Shown here: one piece after another, positions 9,696 through 19,555 of the stretch | Numbering within the stretch: position 1 is the first letter of the stretch | How the letters are laid out: every line of letters starts with the position of its first letter | DNA from: Microbacterium sp. No. 7 | GTDB taxonomy: Bacteria > Actinomycetota > Actinomycetes > Actinomycetales > Microbacteriaceae | Direction of reading: 5' to 3' | DNA length: 64,000 nt | Assembly (NCBI RefSeq): GCF_001314225.1 | Contig: NZ_CP012697.1 | Location: 744,001 to 808,000 of the forward strand | Translations under genes and position numbers: made by a program | The notes under the pieces: model-generated | Told to the model about the DNA's origin: nothing | Databases searched by the model: none | The model's input: the letters and a program-made list of their open reading frames with translations, nothing else

Positions 9696-9724
9696 TTGCG
9701 ACACGCCCGGGCGACACGTAGACT
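9696..9724 (+). promoter_or_regulatory. Promoter of the S10 ribosomal operon
   Basis: TTGCGA (9696-9701), 17-nt spacer, TAGACT (9719-9724). A 14-bp direct repeat GCGACACGCCCGGG at 9681-9694 and 9698-9711 overlaps it, and GCGACACG recurs at 9711-9718. Spacing and hexamers fit a sigma-70-type housekeeping promoter. Confidence 0.7.
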
Positions 9725-10032
9725 AGTCAGGTTCCACATTCCTGCGTGCGCGCCAGCGCGCGTGCGGGATCACTGCCAGGGCAGTGCATAGGCGGCGCAC
9801 ACGCAGAACGCACCAGCGAACAGCGTGAGCGCAAGGTCCTAGGCCGCGGGCAGCAGAACATCACCTCCGATCTCACCCGGAAACGGGTTCCGCGCGTGCG
9901 CGGGGGATCGGGCCTGACAGCCAAACAGTGGTGCGCAGTCGTGTTCCCACCCGGAAGACGGCGAGTGCCCGACGCGAACAGCGTCATGTGCGTCCAATGC
10001 CCCAGAGGTACGACGCGGAAAGAGAGTGAGCA
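9725..10032 (+). promoter_or_regulatory. Long leader of the S10 operon
   Basis: About 300 nt without a plausible gene between the promoter and rpsJ. It contains GC-rich self-complementary stretches (for example TGCGCG...CGCGCG near 9746-9765). In other bacteria the S10 leader carries ribosomal-protein feedback control; whether this one does cannot be judged from sequence alone. Confidence 0.4.
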
Positions 10033-10341
10033 ATGGCGGGACAGAAGATCCGCATTCGCCTGAAGTCGTATGACCACGAGGTCATCGACACGTCGGCGCG
10101 CAAGATCGTCGACACCGTGACCCGTGCGGGCGCGACTGTCGTGGGCCCCGTGCCCCTGCCGACCGAGAAGAACGTCGTGTGCGTCATCCGGTCGCCCCAC
10201 AAGTACAAGGACAGCCGCGAGCACTTCGAGATGCGCACCCACAAGCGCCTCATCGACATCATCGACCCGACGCCCAAGGCCGTCGACTCGCTGATGCGTC
10301 TCGACCTGCCGGCCGACGTCAACATCGAGATCAAGCTCTGA
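10033..10341 (+). CDS. rpsJ: 30S ribosomal protein S10
   Basis: A 102-residue S10 protein of the small-subunit head, which also acts as a transcription antitermination partner (NusE). It begins [19 protein letters not shown] and contains the conserved [26 protein letters not shown] segment region. The length is normal for the family. It is the first gene of the S10 operon, about 310 nt downstream of the promoter, with the purine-rich GAAAGAGAGTGA upstream as ribosome-binding site. rplC follows 11 nt after its stop, so the two are co-transcribed. The assignment is certain from the N-terminal sequence and the canonical gene order rpsJ-rplC-rplD-rplW-rplB. Confidence 0.98.
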   Translation: MAGQKIRIRLKSYDHEVIDTSARKIVDTVTRAGATVVGPVPLPTEKNVVCVIRSPHKYKDSREHFEMRTHKRLIDIIDPTPKAVDSLMRLDLPADVNIEIKL

Positions 10342-10352
10342 GGACGACGACC

Positions 10353-11012
10353 ATGGCACACATCAACGAAAAGGTTTCCAAGGGCCTGCTCGGCACGAAG
10401 CTGGGCATGACCCAGGTCTGGGACGCGAACGGCAAGCTCGTTCCCGTCACCGTCATCGAGGTGGCCCCCAACGTGGTCACCCAGCTGCGCACCCCGGAGA
10501 AGGACGGCTACAGCGCCGTTCAGATCGCCGCCGGCCAGATCGACCCGCGCAAGGTCAACAAGCCGCTGACCGCCCACTTCGAGGCCGCCGGCGTGACGCC
10601 CCGTCGTCACGTCACCGAGATCCGCACCGCGGACGCCGCTGACTACTCACTCGGTCAGGAGCTCACGGTCGACGGGACGTTCGAGGCCGGCCAGCTCGTC
10701 GACGTCGTCGGCACGAGCAAGGGCAAGGGCACCGCGGGTGTCATGAAGCGCCACAACTTCAAGGGCGTCTCGGCCTCGCACGGTGCGCACCGCAACCACC
10801 GCAAGCCCGGTTCGATCGGCGCCTCGGCGACCCCGAGCCGCGTCTTCAAGGGCATGCGCATGGCCGGCCGCATGGGCGGCGAGCGCGTGACCGTCCTCAA
10901 CCTCACGGTGCACGCCGTCGACGCCGAGAAGGGTCTGCTGCTCGTCAAGGGCGCCGTCCCCGGCGCGCGCGGCCGCATCGTCTACGTCCGCAACGCAGTG
11001 AAGGGTGCCTGA
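10353..11012 (+). CDS. rplC: 50S ribosomal protein L3
   Basis: A 219-residue L3 protein that binds 23S rRNA close to the peptidyl-transferase centre. The protein starts [20 protein letters not shown], and [11 protein letters not shown] is the typical L3 opening. Further on, the [17 protein letters not shown] region and the [20 protein letters not shown] loop are hallmarks of L3. The start is ATG 10353; an in-frame upstream extension into rpsJ is rejected because it overlaps a conserved gene and lacks homology. Only 2 nt separate its stop from the rplD start, so translational coupling is likely. Confidence 0.98.
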   Translation: MAHINEKVSKGLLGTKLGMTQVWDANGKLVPVTVIEVAPNVVTQLRTPEKDGYSAVQIAAGQIDPRKVNKPLTAHFEAAGVTPRRHVTEIRTADAADYSLGQELTVDGTFEAGQLVDVVGTSKGKGTAGVMKRHNFKGVSASHGAHRNHRKPGSIGASATPSRVFKGMRMAGRMGGERVTVLNLTVHAVDAEKGLLLVKGAVPGARGRIVYVRNAVKGA

Positions 11013-11014
11013 CC

Positions 11015-11677
11015 ATGGCTGACTCCACTATCGCGCTCGACGTCGTGAAGGCAGACGGCAAGAAGGCCGGCTCGGTCGAGCTGCCCGCCGCTCTCTTCGA
11101 CGTCAAGACGAACATCCCGCTCATCCACCAGGTCGTCGTCGCGCAGCTCGCGGCGGCTCGCCAGGGCACCCACTCGACCAAGCGTCGCGGTGAGGTCTCG
11201 GGCTCGGGCCGCAAGCCCTTCAAGCAGAAGGGCACGGGCAACTCGCGTCAGGGCTCGGTGCGCGCACCGGAGCACACCGGCGGTGGCATCGTGCACGGCC
11301 CCAAGCCGCGCGACTACTCGCAGCGCACGCCCAAGAAGATGATCGCCGCCGCGCTCCTCGGCGCGCTCAGCGACCGTGTCCGCGGCGAGCGCGTGCACGT
11401 CATCGACTCGTTCGGCATCGAGGGCAAGCCCTCGACGAAGGCCGCCGCGGCCGTTCTCGAGCAGCTCGGCGCCACGAAGAACGTCCTCGTCGTCATCACG
11501 AACGACGACGACGTCACCGCGCTCAGCGTGCGCAACCTCGCGTACGTGCACACGCTGACGTTCGGCCAGCTCAACGCCTACGACGTCGTCCGCAGCGACG
11601 ACCTCGTCTTCACCAAGGCCGCCTTCGACGCGTTCGTCGCAGCGAAGACGGGCGCCACCGAGGAGGTCTCGGCATGA
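11015..11677 (+). CDS. rplD: 50S ribosomal protein L4
   Basis: A 220-residue L4 protein with a globular body and an extended loop lining the exit tunnel. The loop is visible in [20 protein letters not shown] and [19 protein letters not shown], the most conserved L4 segment. The length is in the usual 205-220 range. Its last 4 nt overlap the rplW start (ATGA), indicating translational coupling. In other bacteria L4 can repress its own operon through the leader; whether that happens here is unknown. Confidence 0.98.
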   Translation: MADSTIALDVVKADGKKAGSVELPAALFDVKTNIPLIHQVVVAQLAAARQGTHSTKRRGEVSGSGRKPFKQKGTGNSRQGSVRAPEHTGGGIVHGPKPRDYSQRTPKKMIAAALLGALSDRVRGERVHVIDSFGIEGKPSTKAAAAVLEQLGATKNVLVVITNDDDVTALSVRNLAYVHTLTFGQLNAYDVVRSDDLVFTKAAFDAFVAAKTGATEEVSA

Positions 11678-11994
11678 CCCAGGACAACGTTCTGCAGAAC
11701 GCCCTGAACAAGGACCCGCGCGACATCATCCTGAAGCCGGTCGTCTCCGAGAAGAGCTACGGGCTCATCGACGAGGGCAAGTACACCTTCCTCGTCGACC
11801 CCCGCGCCTCGAAGACCGAGATCAAGCTCGCCATCGAGAAGATCTTCGGCGTCAAGGTCGCCGCGGTCAACACCCTCAACCGCGCGGGCAAGGCCCGTCG
11901 CACCCGCTTCGGCACGGGCAAGCGCAAGGACACCAAGCGCGCCATCGTGACGCTCAAGTCGGGCTCCATCGACATCTTCACGGCCGTCGGCTGA
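11674..11994 (+). CDS. rplW: 50S ribosomal protein L23
   Basis: A 106-residue L23 protein that sits at the tunnel exit and docks SRP and trigger factor. It shows the family's [23 protein letters not shown] opening and the [21 protein letters not shown] tail region. The protein carries about 15 residues before the conserved [12 protein letters not shown], a short extension that includes the start overlapping rplD by 4 nt. rplB follows after 24 nt with a recognisable GGATAGAGGA ribosome-binding region. Confidence 0.98.
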   Translation: MTQDNVLQNALNKDPRDIILKPVVSEKSYGLIDEGKYTFLVDPRASKTEIKLAIEKIFGVKVAAVNTLNRAGKARRTRFGTGKRKDTKRAIVTLKSGSIDIFTAVG

Positions 11995-12018
11995 CCGGCG
12001 GGATAGAGGACTACGAGA

Positions 12019-12858
<840 letters not shown>

Positions 12859-12870
12859 GAGTAGAGGAAG

Positions 12871-13152
12871 ATGCCTCGCAGCCTGAAGAAGGGCCCCTTC
12901 GTCGACGAGCACCTGCTTCGCAAGGTGGTCGCGCAGAACGAAGCCGGCACCAACAACGTCATCAAGACCTGGTCGCGCCGTTCGATGATCATCCCGGCCA
13001 TGCTGGGTCACACCATCGCCGTGCACGACGGACGCAAGCACATCCCCGTGTTCGTGTCCGAGACCATGGTCGGCCACAAGCTGGGCGAGTTCGCGCCCAC
13101 CCGCACCTTCCGCGGCCACGAGAAGGACGACAAGAAGGGCCGCCGCCGCTGA
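12871..13152 (+). CDS. rpsS: 30S ribosomal protein S19
   Basis: A 93-residue S19 protein of the 30S head that contacts S13 and 16S rRNA. The start [18 protein letters not shown] is the classic S19 opening and [16 protein letters not shown] is its conserved C-terminal signature. A GTAGAGGAAG ribosome-binding site precedes the ATG. It ends with a basic KKGRRR tail. The 40-nt gap to rplV contains a purine-rich Shine-Dalgarno (GGAGGAGG) for the next gene. Confidence 0.98.
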   Translation: MPRSLKKGPFVDEHLLRKVVAQNEAGTNNVIKTWSRRSMIIPAMLGHTIAVHDGRKHIPVFVSETMVGHKLGEFAPTRTFRGHEKDDKKGRRR

Positions 13153-13192
13153 CGCGGGGGCGCTCCAGAGAGAGACAGGAGGAGGAAGACAC

Positions 13193-13585
13193 ATGGTGGA
13201 ATCCATCGCACGCGTCAAGCACATCCGCGTGACCCCTCAGAAGGCTCGTCGTGTCGTCGCGCTCATCAAGGGCAAGCAGGCTCAGGAGGCCCTGGCCATC
13301 CTGAAGTTCGCTCAGCAGAGCGCCAGCGAGCCGATCGGCAAGCTCGTCGCCTCGGCGATCGCCAACGCGCGCGTCAAGGCCGACAAGGACGGCGAGTACC
13401 TGGACGAGCAGGACCTGTACGTGAAGAACGCGTACGTCGACGAGGGCACGACGCTCAAGCGCTTCCAGCCCCGCGCGCAGGGTCGTGCGTTCCAGATCAA
13501 GAAGCGCACGAGCCACATCACCGTGGTCCTGGCCACGCCCGAGCTGGCCGAGGCCGGCGCCAAGAACAAGAAGGCGAGCAAGTAA
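13193..13585 (+). CDS. rplV: 50S ribosomal protein L22
   Basis: A 130-residue L22 protein with a beta hairpin reaching into the exit tunnel, the site of macrolide-resistance changes in other species. The conserved [24 protein letters not shown] opening is present, as is the hairpin segment [21 protein letters not shown] short Lys-rich tail (KNKKASK) is typical of actinobacteria. It overlaps rpsC by one base (TAATG), a coupling arrangement repeated along this operon. Confidence 0.98.
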   Translation: MVESIARVKHIRVTPQKARRVVALIKGKQAQEALAILKFAQQSASEPIGKLVASAIANARVKADKDGEYLDEQDLYVKNAYVDEGTTLKRFQPRAQGRAFQIKKRTSHITVVLATPELAEAGAKNKKASK

Positions 13586-14337
13586 TGGGACAGAAAGTCA
13601 GCCCCTACGGCTTCCGCCTCGGCATCACCACGGACCACGTGTCCCGCTGGTTCTCCGACTCCACGAAGCCGGGCCAGCGCTACGCCGACTACGTGGCCGA
13701 GGACGTCAAGATCCGCCAGCTGCTGCAGACGCAGCTCGACCGCGCGGGCGTCAGCCGTATCGAGATCGAGCGCACGCGTGACCGCGTTCGCGTCGACATC
13801 CACACGGCCCGTCCGGGCATCGTGATCGGCCGCCGTGGCGCCGAGGCCGAGCGCATCCGCGCCGACCTCGAGAAGCTCACGGGCAAGCAGATCCAGCTGA
13901 ACATCCTCGAGGTCAAGAACCCCGAGGCCGACGCCCAGCTGGTCGCCCAGGGCATCGCCGAGCAGCTCAGCGCCCGCGTGGCCTTCCGCCGCGCGATGCG
14001 CAAGGGCCTGCAGGGCGCGCAGCGCGCCGGCGCCAAGGGCATCCGCATCCAGGTCTCGGGCCGCCTCGGCGGCGCCGAGATGAGCCGCTCGGAGTTCTAC
14101 CGCGAGGGCCGTGTGCCGCTGCACACGCTGCGCGCGAACATCGACTACGGCTTCTACGAGGCCAAGACCACCTTCGGCCGCATCGGCGTGAAGGTCTGGA
14201 TCTACAAGGGCGATCTCACCAACAAGGAGCTTGCTCGCGAGCAGGCCAACGCACCGAAGTCGCGTCGCGACGACCGTGGCGACCGCCGTCGTGGCCCCCG
14301 CAACGAGGCCCCCGTCGCAGAAGGAGCGTCTGCCTGA
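13585..14337 (+). CDS. rpsC: 30S ribosomal protein S3
   Basis: A 250-residue S3 protein of the 30S mRNA entry site, part of the ribosomal helicase. It begins [18 protein letters not shown] and contains a KH domain with the [20 protein letters not shown] segment, in which the GxxG loop is GRRG. The C-terminal domain signature [19 protein letters not shown] is intact. The last 30 or so residues are a charged Arg/Asp-rich extension ([12 protein letters not shown]) common in actinobacteria. It overlaps rplP by one base. Confidence 0.98.
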   Translation: MGQKVSPYGFRLGITTDHVSRWFSDSTKPGQRYADYVAEDVKIRQLLQTQLDRAGVSRIEIERTRDRVRVDIHTARPGIVIGRRGAEAERIRADLEKLTGKQIQLNILEVKNPEADAQLVAQGIAEQLSARVAFRRAMRKGLQGAQRAGAKGIRIQVSGRLGGAEMSRSEFYREGRVPLHTLRANIDYGFYEAKTTFGRIGVKVWIYKGDLTNKELAREQANAPKSRRDDRGDRRRGPRNEAPVAEGASA

Positions 14338-14756
14338 TGCTTATCCCCCGCAAGGTCAAGTACCGCAAGCAGCACCACCCGGGTCGCTCGGGCCAGGCCA
14401 CCGGTGGCACGAAGGTCACCTTCGGCGAGTTCGGCATCCAGGCCATCACGCCCGCCTACGTGACGAACCGTCAGATCGAGTCCGCTCGTATCGCCATGAC
14501 GCGTCACATCAAGCGTGGCGGAAAGGTGTGGATCAACATCTACCCCGACCGTCCGCTCACGAAGAAGCCCGCCGAGACCCGCATGGGCTCGGGCAAGGGC
14601 TCGCCGGAGTGGTGGGTCGCCAACGTCAAGCCGGGTCGCGTCCTGTTCGAGGTCGCCGGCGTCAACGAGCAGCTCGCTCGTGAGGCCCTGACCCGTGCCA
14701 TCCACAAGCTGCCGCTCAAGGCACGCATCATCAAGCGCGAGGAGGGCGACGCGTAA
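14337..14756 (+). CDS. rplP: 50S ribosomal protein L16
   Basis: A 139-residue L16 protein that organises the A-site finger and tRNA accommodation on the 50S subunit. It starts [19 protein letters not shown] and carries [21 protein letters not shown] and the [19 protein letters not shown] signature. Normal length. Its stop overlaps the rpmC start by one base, so translation of L16 and L29 is probably coupled. Confidence 0.98.
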   Translation: MLIPRKVKYRKQHHPGRSGQATGGTKVTFGEFGIQAITPAYVTNRQIESARIAMTRHIKRGGKVWINIYPDRPLTKKPAETRMGSGKGSPEWWVANVKPGRVLFEVAGVNEQLAREALTRAIHKLPLKARIIKREEGDA

Positions 14757-15064
14757 TGGCCGTCGGCACCAAGACGCTCGCCACGAGCGAGCTCGACACG
14801 TTCGAAGACCAGCGCCTGGTCGAGGAGCTGCGCAAGGCCAAGGAGGAGCTGTTCAACCTGCGCTTCCAGTCGGCCACCGGCCAGCTCGACAACCACGGCC
14901 GCATCCGCGCCGTCAAGCGCGACATCGCGCGGCTGTACACCGTGATCCGCGAGCGCGAGCTCGGCATCCGTGCCACGCCCGCGCCCGTCGAGACCAAGGC
15001 GACGAAGAAGAAGGCCAAGAAGGCGGATGCCGCCGACGAGGTCGCGAAGGAAGAGGCCGAGTGA
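14756..15064 (+). CDS. rpmC: 50S ribosomal protein L29, with C-terminal extension
   Basis: A 102-residue L29 protein that binds near the tunnel exit next to L23. The core helical hairpin is seen in [20 protein letters not shown] and [20 protein letters not shown]. Typical L29 is 65-75 residues; here about 25 extra residues form a Lys/Ala/Glu-rich low-complexity tail ([18 protein letters not shown]). Such tails are frequent in Microbacteriaceae. The gene overlaps both neighbours by one base. Confidence 0.97.
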   Translation: MAVGTKTLATSELDTFEDQRLVEELRKAKEELFNLRFQSATGQLDNHGRIRAVKRDIARLYTVIRERELGIRATPAPVETKATKKKAKKADAADEVAKEEAE

Positions 15065-15378
15065 TGGCTGAGAAGAAGCAGGCCGACGAGGTCGTCCACG
15101 GCGAGCACGACGTTCGCGACGCGAACGCCCGCGGCTACCGCAAGGCCCGCCGCGGCTACGTCGTCAGCGACAAGATGGACAAGACGATCGTCGTCGAGGT
15201 CGAGGACCGCGTGAAGCACCCGCTCTACGGCAAGGTCATCCGCCGCACCTCGAAGGTCAAGGCGCACGACGAGGGCAACACCGCCGGCATCGGCGACCTC
15301 GTGCTCATCAACGAGACCCGCCCGCTGAGCGCCACGAAGCGCTGGCGTCTGGTGGAGATTCTGGAGAAGGCCAAGTGA
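15064..15378 (+). CDS. rpsQ: 30S ribosomal protein S17
   Basis: A 104-residue S17 protein, an early 16S rRNA binder. After an acidic and basic N-terminal extension ([18 protein letters not shown]) the OB-fold core starts at [20 protein letters not shown] and continues through [19 protein letters not shown]. The start is the ATG overlapping the rpmC stop at 15064. Longer in-frame reading upstream is only a shadow of rpmC. The rplN GTG start overlaps its stop by 4 nt. Confidence 0.97.
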   Translation: MAEKKQADEVVHGEHDVRDANARGYRKARRGYVVSDKMDKTIVVEVEDRVKHPLYGKVIRRTSKVKAHDEGNTAGIGDLVLINETRPLSATKRWRLVEILEKAK

Positions 15379-15743
15379 TTCAGAACGAGTCCCGCCTCAA
15401 GGTCGCCGACAACACGGGCGCCAAGGAGCTGCTCACGATCCGCGTCCTCGGTGGCTCGAACCGCCGTTACGCCGGTCTGGGCGACGTCATCGTGGCGACC
15501 GTCAAGGACGCGATCCCGGGCGGCAACGTGAAGAAGGGCGACGTGGTCAAGGCCGTCGTCGTCCGCACCGTCAAGCAGACCCGTCGCGCCGACGGGTCGT
15601 ACATCAAGTTCGACGAGAACGCCGCCGTCATCCTGAAGAACGACGGGGAGCCCCGCGGCACCCGCATCTTCGGGCCGGTCGGCCGTGAGCTTCGCGACAA
15701 GAAGTTCATGAAGATCGTCTCGCTGGCCCCGGAGGTCATCTGA
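15375..15743 (+). CDS. rplN: 50S ribosomal protein L14
   Basis: A 122-residue L14 protein located at the subunit interface. It begins, from a GTG start overlapping rpsQ by 4 nt, with [20 protein letters not shown], the hallmark L14 opening, and ends with the usual [12 protein letters not shown]. The length is exactly the family norm. It is the first gene of the classical spc operon, but here spacing shows no break from the S10 genes, so the two operons are probably transcribed together. Confidence 0.98.
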   Translation: MIQNESRLKVADNTGAKELLTIRVLGGSNRRYAGLGDVIVATVKDAIPGGNVKKGDVVKAVVVRTVKQTRRADGSYIKFDENAAVILKNDGEPRGTRIFGPVGRELRDKKFMKIVSLAPEVI

Positions 15744-15745
15744 TC

Positions 15746-16105
15746 ATGGCGAACATCAAGAAGGGCGACCTGGTCCAGGTCATCTCCGGCCGCAAGCAGG
15801 AGAAGGGCGGTGACCGCGGCAAGCAGGGCAAGGTGCTGCAGGTCTTCACCGAGCAGAACCGGATCATCGTCGAGGGCGTCAACTACGTCACGAAGCACAC
15901 CCGTGTGGGCCAGTCGCAGCGCGGCACCAAGACGGGCGGCATCGAGACCGTCGAGGCCCCCATCCACATTTCCAACGTGGCCCTGGTCGACCCCGAGACG
16001 AAGAAGCCGACGCGTGTCGGCCACCGTCTCGAGGAGCAGACCAAGGACGGCGTGAAGCGCACGGTCCGCGTGCGCTACGCGAAGAAGAGCGGCAAGGACC
16101 TCTGA
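15746..16105 (+). CDS. rplX: 50S ribosomal protein L24
   Basis: A 119-residue L24 protein, an initiator of 50S assembly. The KOW motif near the start ([26 protein letters not shown] region) and the [11 protein letters not shown] segment identify it. Slightly longer than the E. coli protein (about 104) through a basic C-terminal end ([10 protein letters not shown]). It lies 2 nt after rplN and 2 nt before rplE, within the continuous operon. Confidence 0.97.
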   Translation: MANIKKGDLVQVISGRKQEKGGDRGKQGKVLQVFTEQNRIIVEGVNYVTKHTRVGQSQRGTKTGGIETVEAPIHISNVALVDPETKKPTRVGHRLEEQTKDGVKRTVRVRYAKKSGKDL

Positions 16106-16107
16106 GA

Positions 16108-16695
16108 ATGACTACTACCGACGCTGCGGTGGCTGGCAAGATCCAGCCCCGCCTCAAGCTGAAGTACCAGGGCGAGATCAAGAAGGCCCTGCAGGACGAG
16201 TTCGGCTACGCCAACGTCATGCAGATCCCCGGCATCGTCAAGGTCGTCGTCAACACCGGTGTCGGTGAGGCGGCTCGCGACAGCAAGGTGATCGAGGGCG
16301 CGGTCGCCGACCTCACGCTCATCACCGGCCAGAAGCCGGTCGTCACCAAGGCCCGCAAGTCGATCGCGCAGTTCAAGCTGCGCGAGGGCCAGGCCATCGG
16401 CGCGCACGTCACGCTGCGCGGCGACCGTGCCTGGGAGTTCCTCGACCGCCTGGTCAACCTGGCGCTGCCCCGCATCCGCGACTTCCGCGGCCTGAGCCCG
16501 AAGCAGTTCGACGGCAACGGCAACTACACGTTCGGCCTGCAGGAGCAGTCGGTCTTCCACGAGATCAACCAGGACAAGATCGACCGCGTGCGCGGCTTCG
16601 ACATCACGGTCGTCACCTCGGCGAAGACGGATGCCGAGGGTCGTGCCCTGCTGCGCGCCCTGGGCTTCCCGTTCAAGGCCGAGGACGCTCAGTAG
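16108..16695 (+). CDS. rplE: 50S ribosomal protein L5
   Basis: A 195-residue L5 protein that binds 5S rRNA and contacts the P-site tRNA. Conserved segments include [20 protein letters not shown], the [20 protein letters not shown] core and [21 protein letters not shown] short N-terminal extension precedes the usual [11 protein letters not shown] start. After this gene the operon pattern changes: instead of rpsN, which commonly follows rplE, there is a 104-nt gap holding a palindromic repeat. Confidence 0.98.
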   Translation: MTTTDAAVAGKIQPRLKLKYQGEIKKALQDEFGYANVMQIPGIVKVVVNTGVGEAARDSKVIEGAVADLTLITGQKPVVTKARKSIAQFKLREGQAIGAHVTLRGDRAWEFLDRLVNLALPRIRDFRGLSPKQFDGNGNYTFGLQEQSVFHEINQDKIDRVRGFDITVVTSAKTDAEGRALLRALGFPFKAEDAQ

Positions 16696-16704
16696 AAACC
16701 CGCT

Positions 16705-16738
16705 TGTCGAGTGGCGGCGCAGCCGCCGTATCGAGACA
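16705..16738. repeat. Family-4 palindrome between rplE and rpsH
   Basis: GTCGAG, then GGCGGC-GCA-GCCGCC, then TATCGAGAC. This is a short hairpin flanked by the GTCGA/TCGAGAC ends found again at 25056-25090, 26186-26219 and (diverged) 57629-57666. It occupies the slot where rpsN is often found. The rest of the gap to 16799 holds only the rpsH ribosome-binding region (AAAGGAAACA). Confidence 0.8.
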
Positions 16739-16799
16739 TCAAGAAGGTCGGCTGTCGTGTAACGGCATCCGAAACCGCTGAACAAAGGAAACAGACGAA

Positions 16800-17198
16800 A
16801 TGACAATGACAGACCCGGTCGCAGACATGCTGACCCGTCTGCGCAACGCCAACTCGGCGCACCACGACTCCGTGTCGCTGCCGAGCTCGAAGCTCAAGAC
16901 GCACATCGCCGAGATCCTCCAGCAGGAGGGCTACATCGCCGGCTGGGAGGTGTCGGACGCCCGCGTGGGCAAGACCCTCACCCTCACCCTGAAGTACGGC
17001 CCGAACCGCGAGCGGTCGATCGCCGGCATCAAGCGCGTCTCGAAGCCCGGTCTGCGCGTGTACGCACGCTCGACCGAGCTGCCCAAGGTCCTCGGCGGCC
17101 TGGGCGTCGCGATCCTGTCCACCTCCTCTGGCCTTCTCACCGATCGCCAGGCCGAGCAGAAGGGCGTCGGCGGGGAAGTCCTCGCCTACGTGTGGTGA
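16800..17198 (+). CDS. rpsH: 30S ribosomal protein S8
   Basis: A 132-residue S8 protein, a primary 16S rRNA binder and the regulator of the spc operon in E. coli. [20 protein letters not shown] is the family start; an ATG two codons later (16806) is possible but the longer form is usual in Microbacteriaceae. The conserved [12 protein letters not shown] and GGEVLAYVW end are present. It follows the repeat-containing gap rather than rpsN, and rplF begins 6 nt after its stop. Confidence 0.97.
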   Translation: MTMTDPVADMLTRLRNANSAHHDSVSLPSSKLKTHIAEILQQEGYIAGWEVSDARVGKTLTLTLKYGPNRERSIAGIKRVSKPGLRVYARSTELPKVLGGLGVAILSTSSGLLTDRQAEQKGVGGEVLAYVW

Positions 17199-17204
17199 TC
17201 TGAC

Positions 17205-17741
17205 ATGTCGCGTATTGGACGTCTTCCCATCGACATCCCCGCCGGTGTGACGATCACCGTCGACGGCCAGGATGTCTCGGTCAAGGGCCCGAAGGGCGAG
17301 CTCTCGCTCACCGTCTCGCGCCCCATCGAGGTCGCGGTCGAGGAGAACCAGGTTCTCGTCAGCCGGCCCGACGACGAGCGCGCCTCGCGCTCGCTGCACG
17401 GCCTGACCCGCACCCTCATCAACAACAACATCATCGGCGTCACCCAGGGCTACTCCAAGGGCCTCGAGGTCGTCGGCACCGGTTACCGCGTGCAGCAGAA
17501 GGGCAGCTCGATCGAGTTCGCGCTGGGCTTCTCGCACCCCGTGCTCGTCGACCCGCCGGCCGGCATCACGCTGACCGTCGAGGGCAACAACAAGGTCACC
17601 GTCAGCGGCATCGACAAGCAGGCCGTCGGCGAGGCGGCCGCGAACATCCGCAAGATCCGCAAGCCCGAGCCGTACAAGGGCAAGGGCGTGCGTTACGCGG
17701 GCGAGGTCGTCCGCCGCAAGGCCGGAAAGGCTGGTAAGTAA
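17205..17741 (+). CDS. rplF: 50S ribosomal protein L6
   Basis: A 178-residue L6 protein near the GTPase-associated centre of the 50S subunit. It starts [20 protein letters not shown] and contains the C-terminal signature [24 protein letters not shown] region. Normal length. rplR starts 2 nt after the stop. Confidence 0.98.
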   Translation: MSRIGRLPIDIPAGVTITVDGQDVSVKGPKGELSLTVSRPIEVAVEENQVLVSRPDDERASRSLHGLTRTLINNNIIGVTQGYSKGLEVVGTGYRVQQKGSSIEFALGFSHPVLVDPPAGITLTVEGNNKVTVSGIDKQAVGEAAANIRKIRKPEPYKGKGVRYAGEVVRRKAGKAGK

Positions 17742-17743
17742 TC

Positions 17744-18103
17744 ATGGCCGTGAAGTCGAAGTCCGACGCGCGTGCGCGTCGTCACGCCCGCCTTCGCAAG
17801 AAGATCGTCGGCACCGAGGCGCGTCCGCGTCTGGTCGTGACCCGTTCGGCCCGCCACGTCTTCGTCCAGCTGGTCGACGACAGCAAGGGTCACACCGTGG
17901 CATCCGCCTCGACGCTCGAGGCCGGCCTGCGCACGTTCGACGGTGACAAGACCGCCAAGGCCCGCAAGGTCGGCGAGCTCGTCGCCGAGCGCGCCAAGGC
18001 CGCAGGCGTCTCGGACGTGGTGTTCGACCGCGGTGGCAACCGCTACGCCGGACGCGTCGCGGCGATCGCCGACGGCGCCCGCGAGGGAGGTCTGAACCTG
18101 TGA
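17744..18103 (+). CDS. rplR: 50S ribosomal protein L18
   Basis: A 119-residue L18 protein that carries 5S rRNA into the 50S subunit with L5. Recognised by [20 protein letters not shown], then [13 protein letters not shown] and the C-terminal [26 protein letters not shown] region. The GTG start of rpsE overlaps its stop by 4 nt, so the two are probably translationally coupled. Confidence 0.98.
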   Translation: MAVKSKSDARARRHARLRKKIVGTEARPRLVVTRSARHVFVQLVDDSKGHTVASASTLEAGLRTFDGDKTAKARKVGELVAERAKAAGVSDVVFDRGGNRYAGRVAAIADGAREGGLNL

Positions 18104-18786
18104 CCGATACAACGAATGTGGAGAACACCGAAGTGACCGAGCAGGCTGCCGGCACCGCTCCCGCCGAGCGCGAGCAGCGCGAGCCCCGCCGCGGCGGTCG
18201 CGAGCGCAACCCCAACCGCGAGCGCGGTGGCCGCGACCGCAACGAGAGCCAGTTCCTCGAGCGCGTCGTGACCATCAACCGCGTGTCGAAGGTCGTCAAG
18301 GGCGGTCGCCGGTTCAGCTTCACGGCGCTCGTCGTCGTGGGCGACGGCAACGGTCTCGTCGGCGTCGGCTACGGCAAGGCCCGTGAGGTGCCGCTGGCGA
18401 TCTCGAAGGGCGTCGAGGAGGCCAAGCGCAACTTCTTCCGCGTGCCCCGCGTCGGCTCGACCATCCCGCACCCCGTGCAGGGTGAGGCCGCCGCCGGCGT
18501 CGTGCTGCTGCGTCCCGCCGCCGCCGGTACCGGCGTCATCGCCGGTGGTCCCGTGCGTGCCGTGCTGGAGTGCGCCGGCATCCACGACGTGCTGTCGAAG
18601 TCGCTCGGCTCGTCGAACACGATCAACATCGTGCACGCGACCGTCGAGGCGCTGCAGAGCCTGGAGGAGCCGCGCGCCGTCGCCGCTCGCCGCGGTCTCG
18701 ACTACGACCGGGTCGTTCCGGAGATCATCATCCGCAACCAGGCGAAGGCCGAGGCTGCGGCACGTGAGCAGAAGGTAGGTGCCTGA
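18100..18786 (+). CDS. rpsE: 30S ribosomal protein S5, with charged N-terminal extension
   Basis: A 228-residue S5 protein involved in decoding accuracy. The S5 double-stranded-RNA-binding domain begins at [20 protein letters not shown] and continues with [13 protein letters not shown]; the C-terminal domain contains [20 protein letters not shown]. Typical S5 is about 165-200 residues. Here roughly 45 N-terminal residues form a Glu/Arg-rich repeat region ([19 protein letters not shown]), as in other actinobacteria. GTG start overlapping rplR. Confidence 0.97.
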   Translation: MTDTTNVENTEVTEQAAGTAPAEREQREPRRGGRERNPNRERGGRDRNESQFLERVVTINRVSKVVKGGRRFSFTALVVVGDGNGLVGVGYGKAREVPLAISKGVEEAKRNFFRVPRVGSTIPHPVQGEAAAGVVLLRPAAAGTGVIAGGPVRAVLECAGIHDVLSKSLGSSNTINIVHATVEALQSLEEPRAVAARRGLDYDRVVPEIIIRNQAKAEAAAREQKVGA

Positions 18787-18971
18787 TGGCCGCCCGACTG
18801 AAGATCACGCAGGTCAAGTCCAAGGTGAGCGAGAAGCAGAACCAGCGTGACACGCTGCGTTCGCTGGGTCTCAAGCGCATCGGCGAGTCCGTCGTGCGTC
18901 CCGACGACGCGCAGACGCGCGGATACGTCAAGACCGTCGCGCACCTCGTGAAGGTTGAGGAGATCGACTGA
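18786..18971 (+). CDS. rpmD: 50S ribosomal protein L30
   Basis: A 61-residue L30 protein, the normal length. [20 protein letters not shown] and the [14 protein letters not shown] segment are characteristic. The gene overlaps rpsE and rplO by one base each (TGATG), completing the tightly coupled rpsE-rpmD-rplO block. Confidence 0.97.
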   Translation: MAARLKITQVKSKVSEKQNQRDTLRSLGLKRIGESVVRPDDAQTRGYVKTVAHLVKVEEID

Positions 18972-19456
18972 TGGCTGAGAAGAAGAAGGCCGAGCAGGAG
19001 ACCGCGCGCCCCGGCGTGCTGAAGGTCCACCACCTGCGTCCGGTGCCCGGCGCCAACACCGCCAAGACCCGCGTGGGTCGCGGTGAGGGCTCGAAGGGCA
19101 AGACCGCGGGCCGCGGTACCAAGGGTACGAAGGCGCGCTACCAGGTCAAGGTGGGCTTCGAGGGCGGTCAGATGCCGCTGCACATGCGTACGCCCAAGCT
19201 GCGCGGGTTCAAGAACCCGTTCCGCGTGGAGTACCAGGTGGTCAACCTCGACAAGCTCGCCGAGCTGTACCCGGCCGGCGGAGACGTCACGGTCGGCGAC
19301 CTCGTCGCCAAGGGCGCGGTGCGCAAGAACGAGAAGGTCAAGGTGCTCGGCACCGGCGACATCTCGGTCAAGCTCAACGTGACCGTCGACAAGGTCTCGG
19401 GGTCGGCGCAGGAGAAGATCGTCGCCGCAGGCGGATCGGTCACCACGGCCGAATAA
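18971..19456 (+). CDS. rplO: 50S ribosomal protein L15
   Basis: A 161-residue L15 protein, a late 50S assembly factor. After a short acidic/basic extension ([14 protein letters not shown]) the core shows [33 protein letters not shown] and the [20 protein letters not shown] signature. It is the last ribosomal gene before secY and is followed by a strong hairpin, so part of the transcription stops here and secY probably has its own promoter. Confidence 0.98.
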   Translation: MAEKKKAEQETARPGVLKVHHLRPVPGANTAKTRVGRGEGSKGKTAGRGTKGTKARYQVKVGFEGGQMPLHMRTPKLRGFKNPFRVEYQVVNLDKLAELYPAGGDVTVGDLVAKGAVRKNEKVKVLGTGDISVKLNVTVDKVSGSAQEKIVAAGGSVTTAE

Positions 19457-19462
19457 TCACAT

Positions 19463-19499
19463 GGCAGGGGCCGGGGGACTACCCTCGGCCCCTTCTGCC
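19463..19499 (+). terminator. Terminator or attenuator between rplO and secY
   Basis: GC-rich hairpin 7 nt after the rplO stop: GGCAGGGGCCG pairs with CGGCCCCTTCTGCC with small mismatches. TACCCT at 19501-19506 right behind it may be the -10 box of a secY promoter. Confidence 0.65.
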
Positions 19500-19555
19500 G
19501 TACCCTGGATGATGGTGTGCCGCGAGGCCACCGGAGTCGCTCGGAAGGAATCTCA

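Noticed and set aside
3297-9704. 2135-codon open frame on the - strand
   Set aside because: Arg/Gly/Ala-rich low-complexity product antisense to the surface-protein gene; an effect of high GC at third codon positions.
9681-9718. GCGACACG repeats at the S10 promoter as another AraC-type operator
   Set aside because: They share a word with the 50119 repeat (TTTGCGACACGCC) but the spacing is 17 and 13 bp, not 21, and the gene is housekeeping; probably coincidental.
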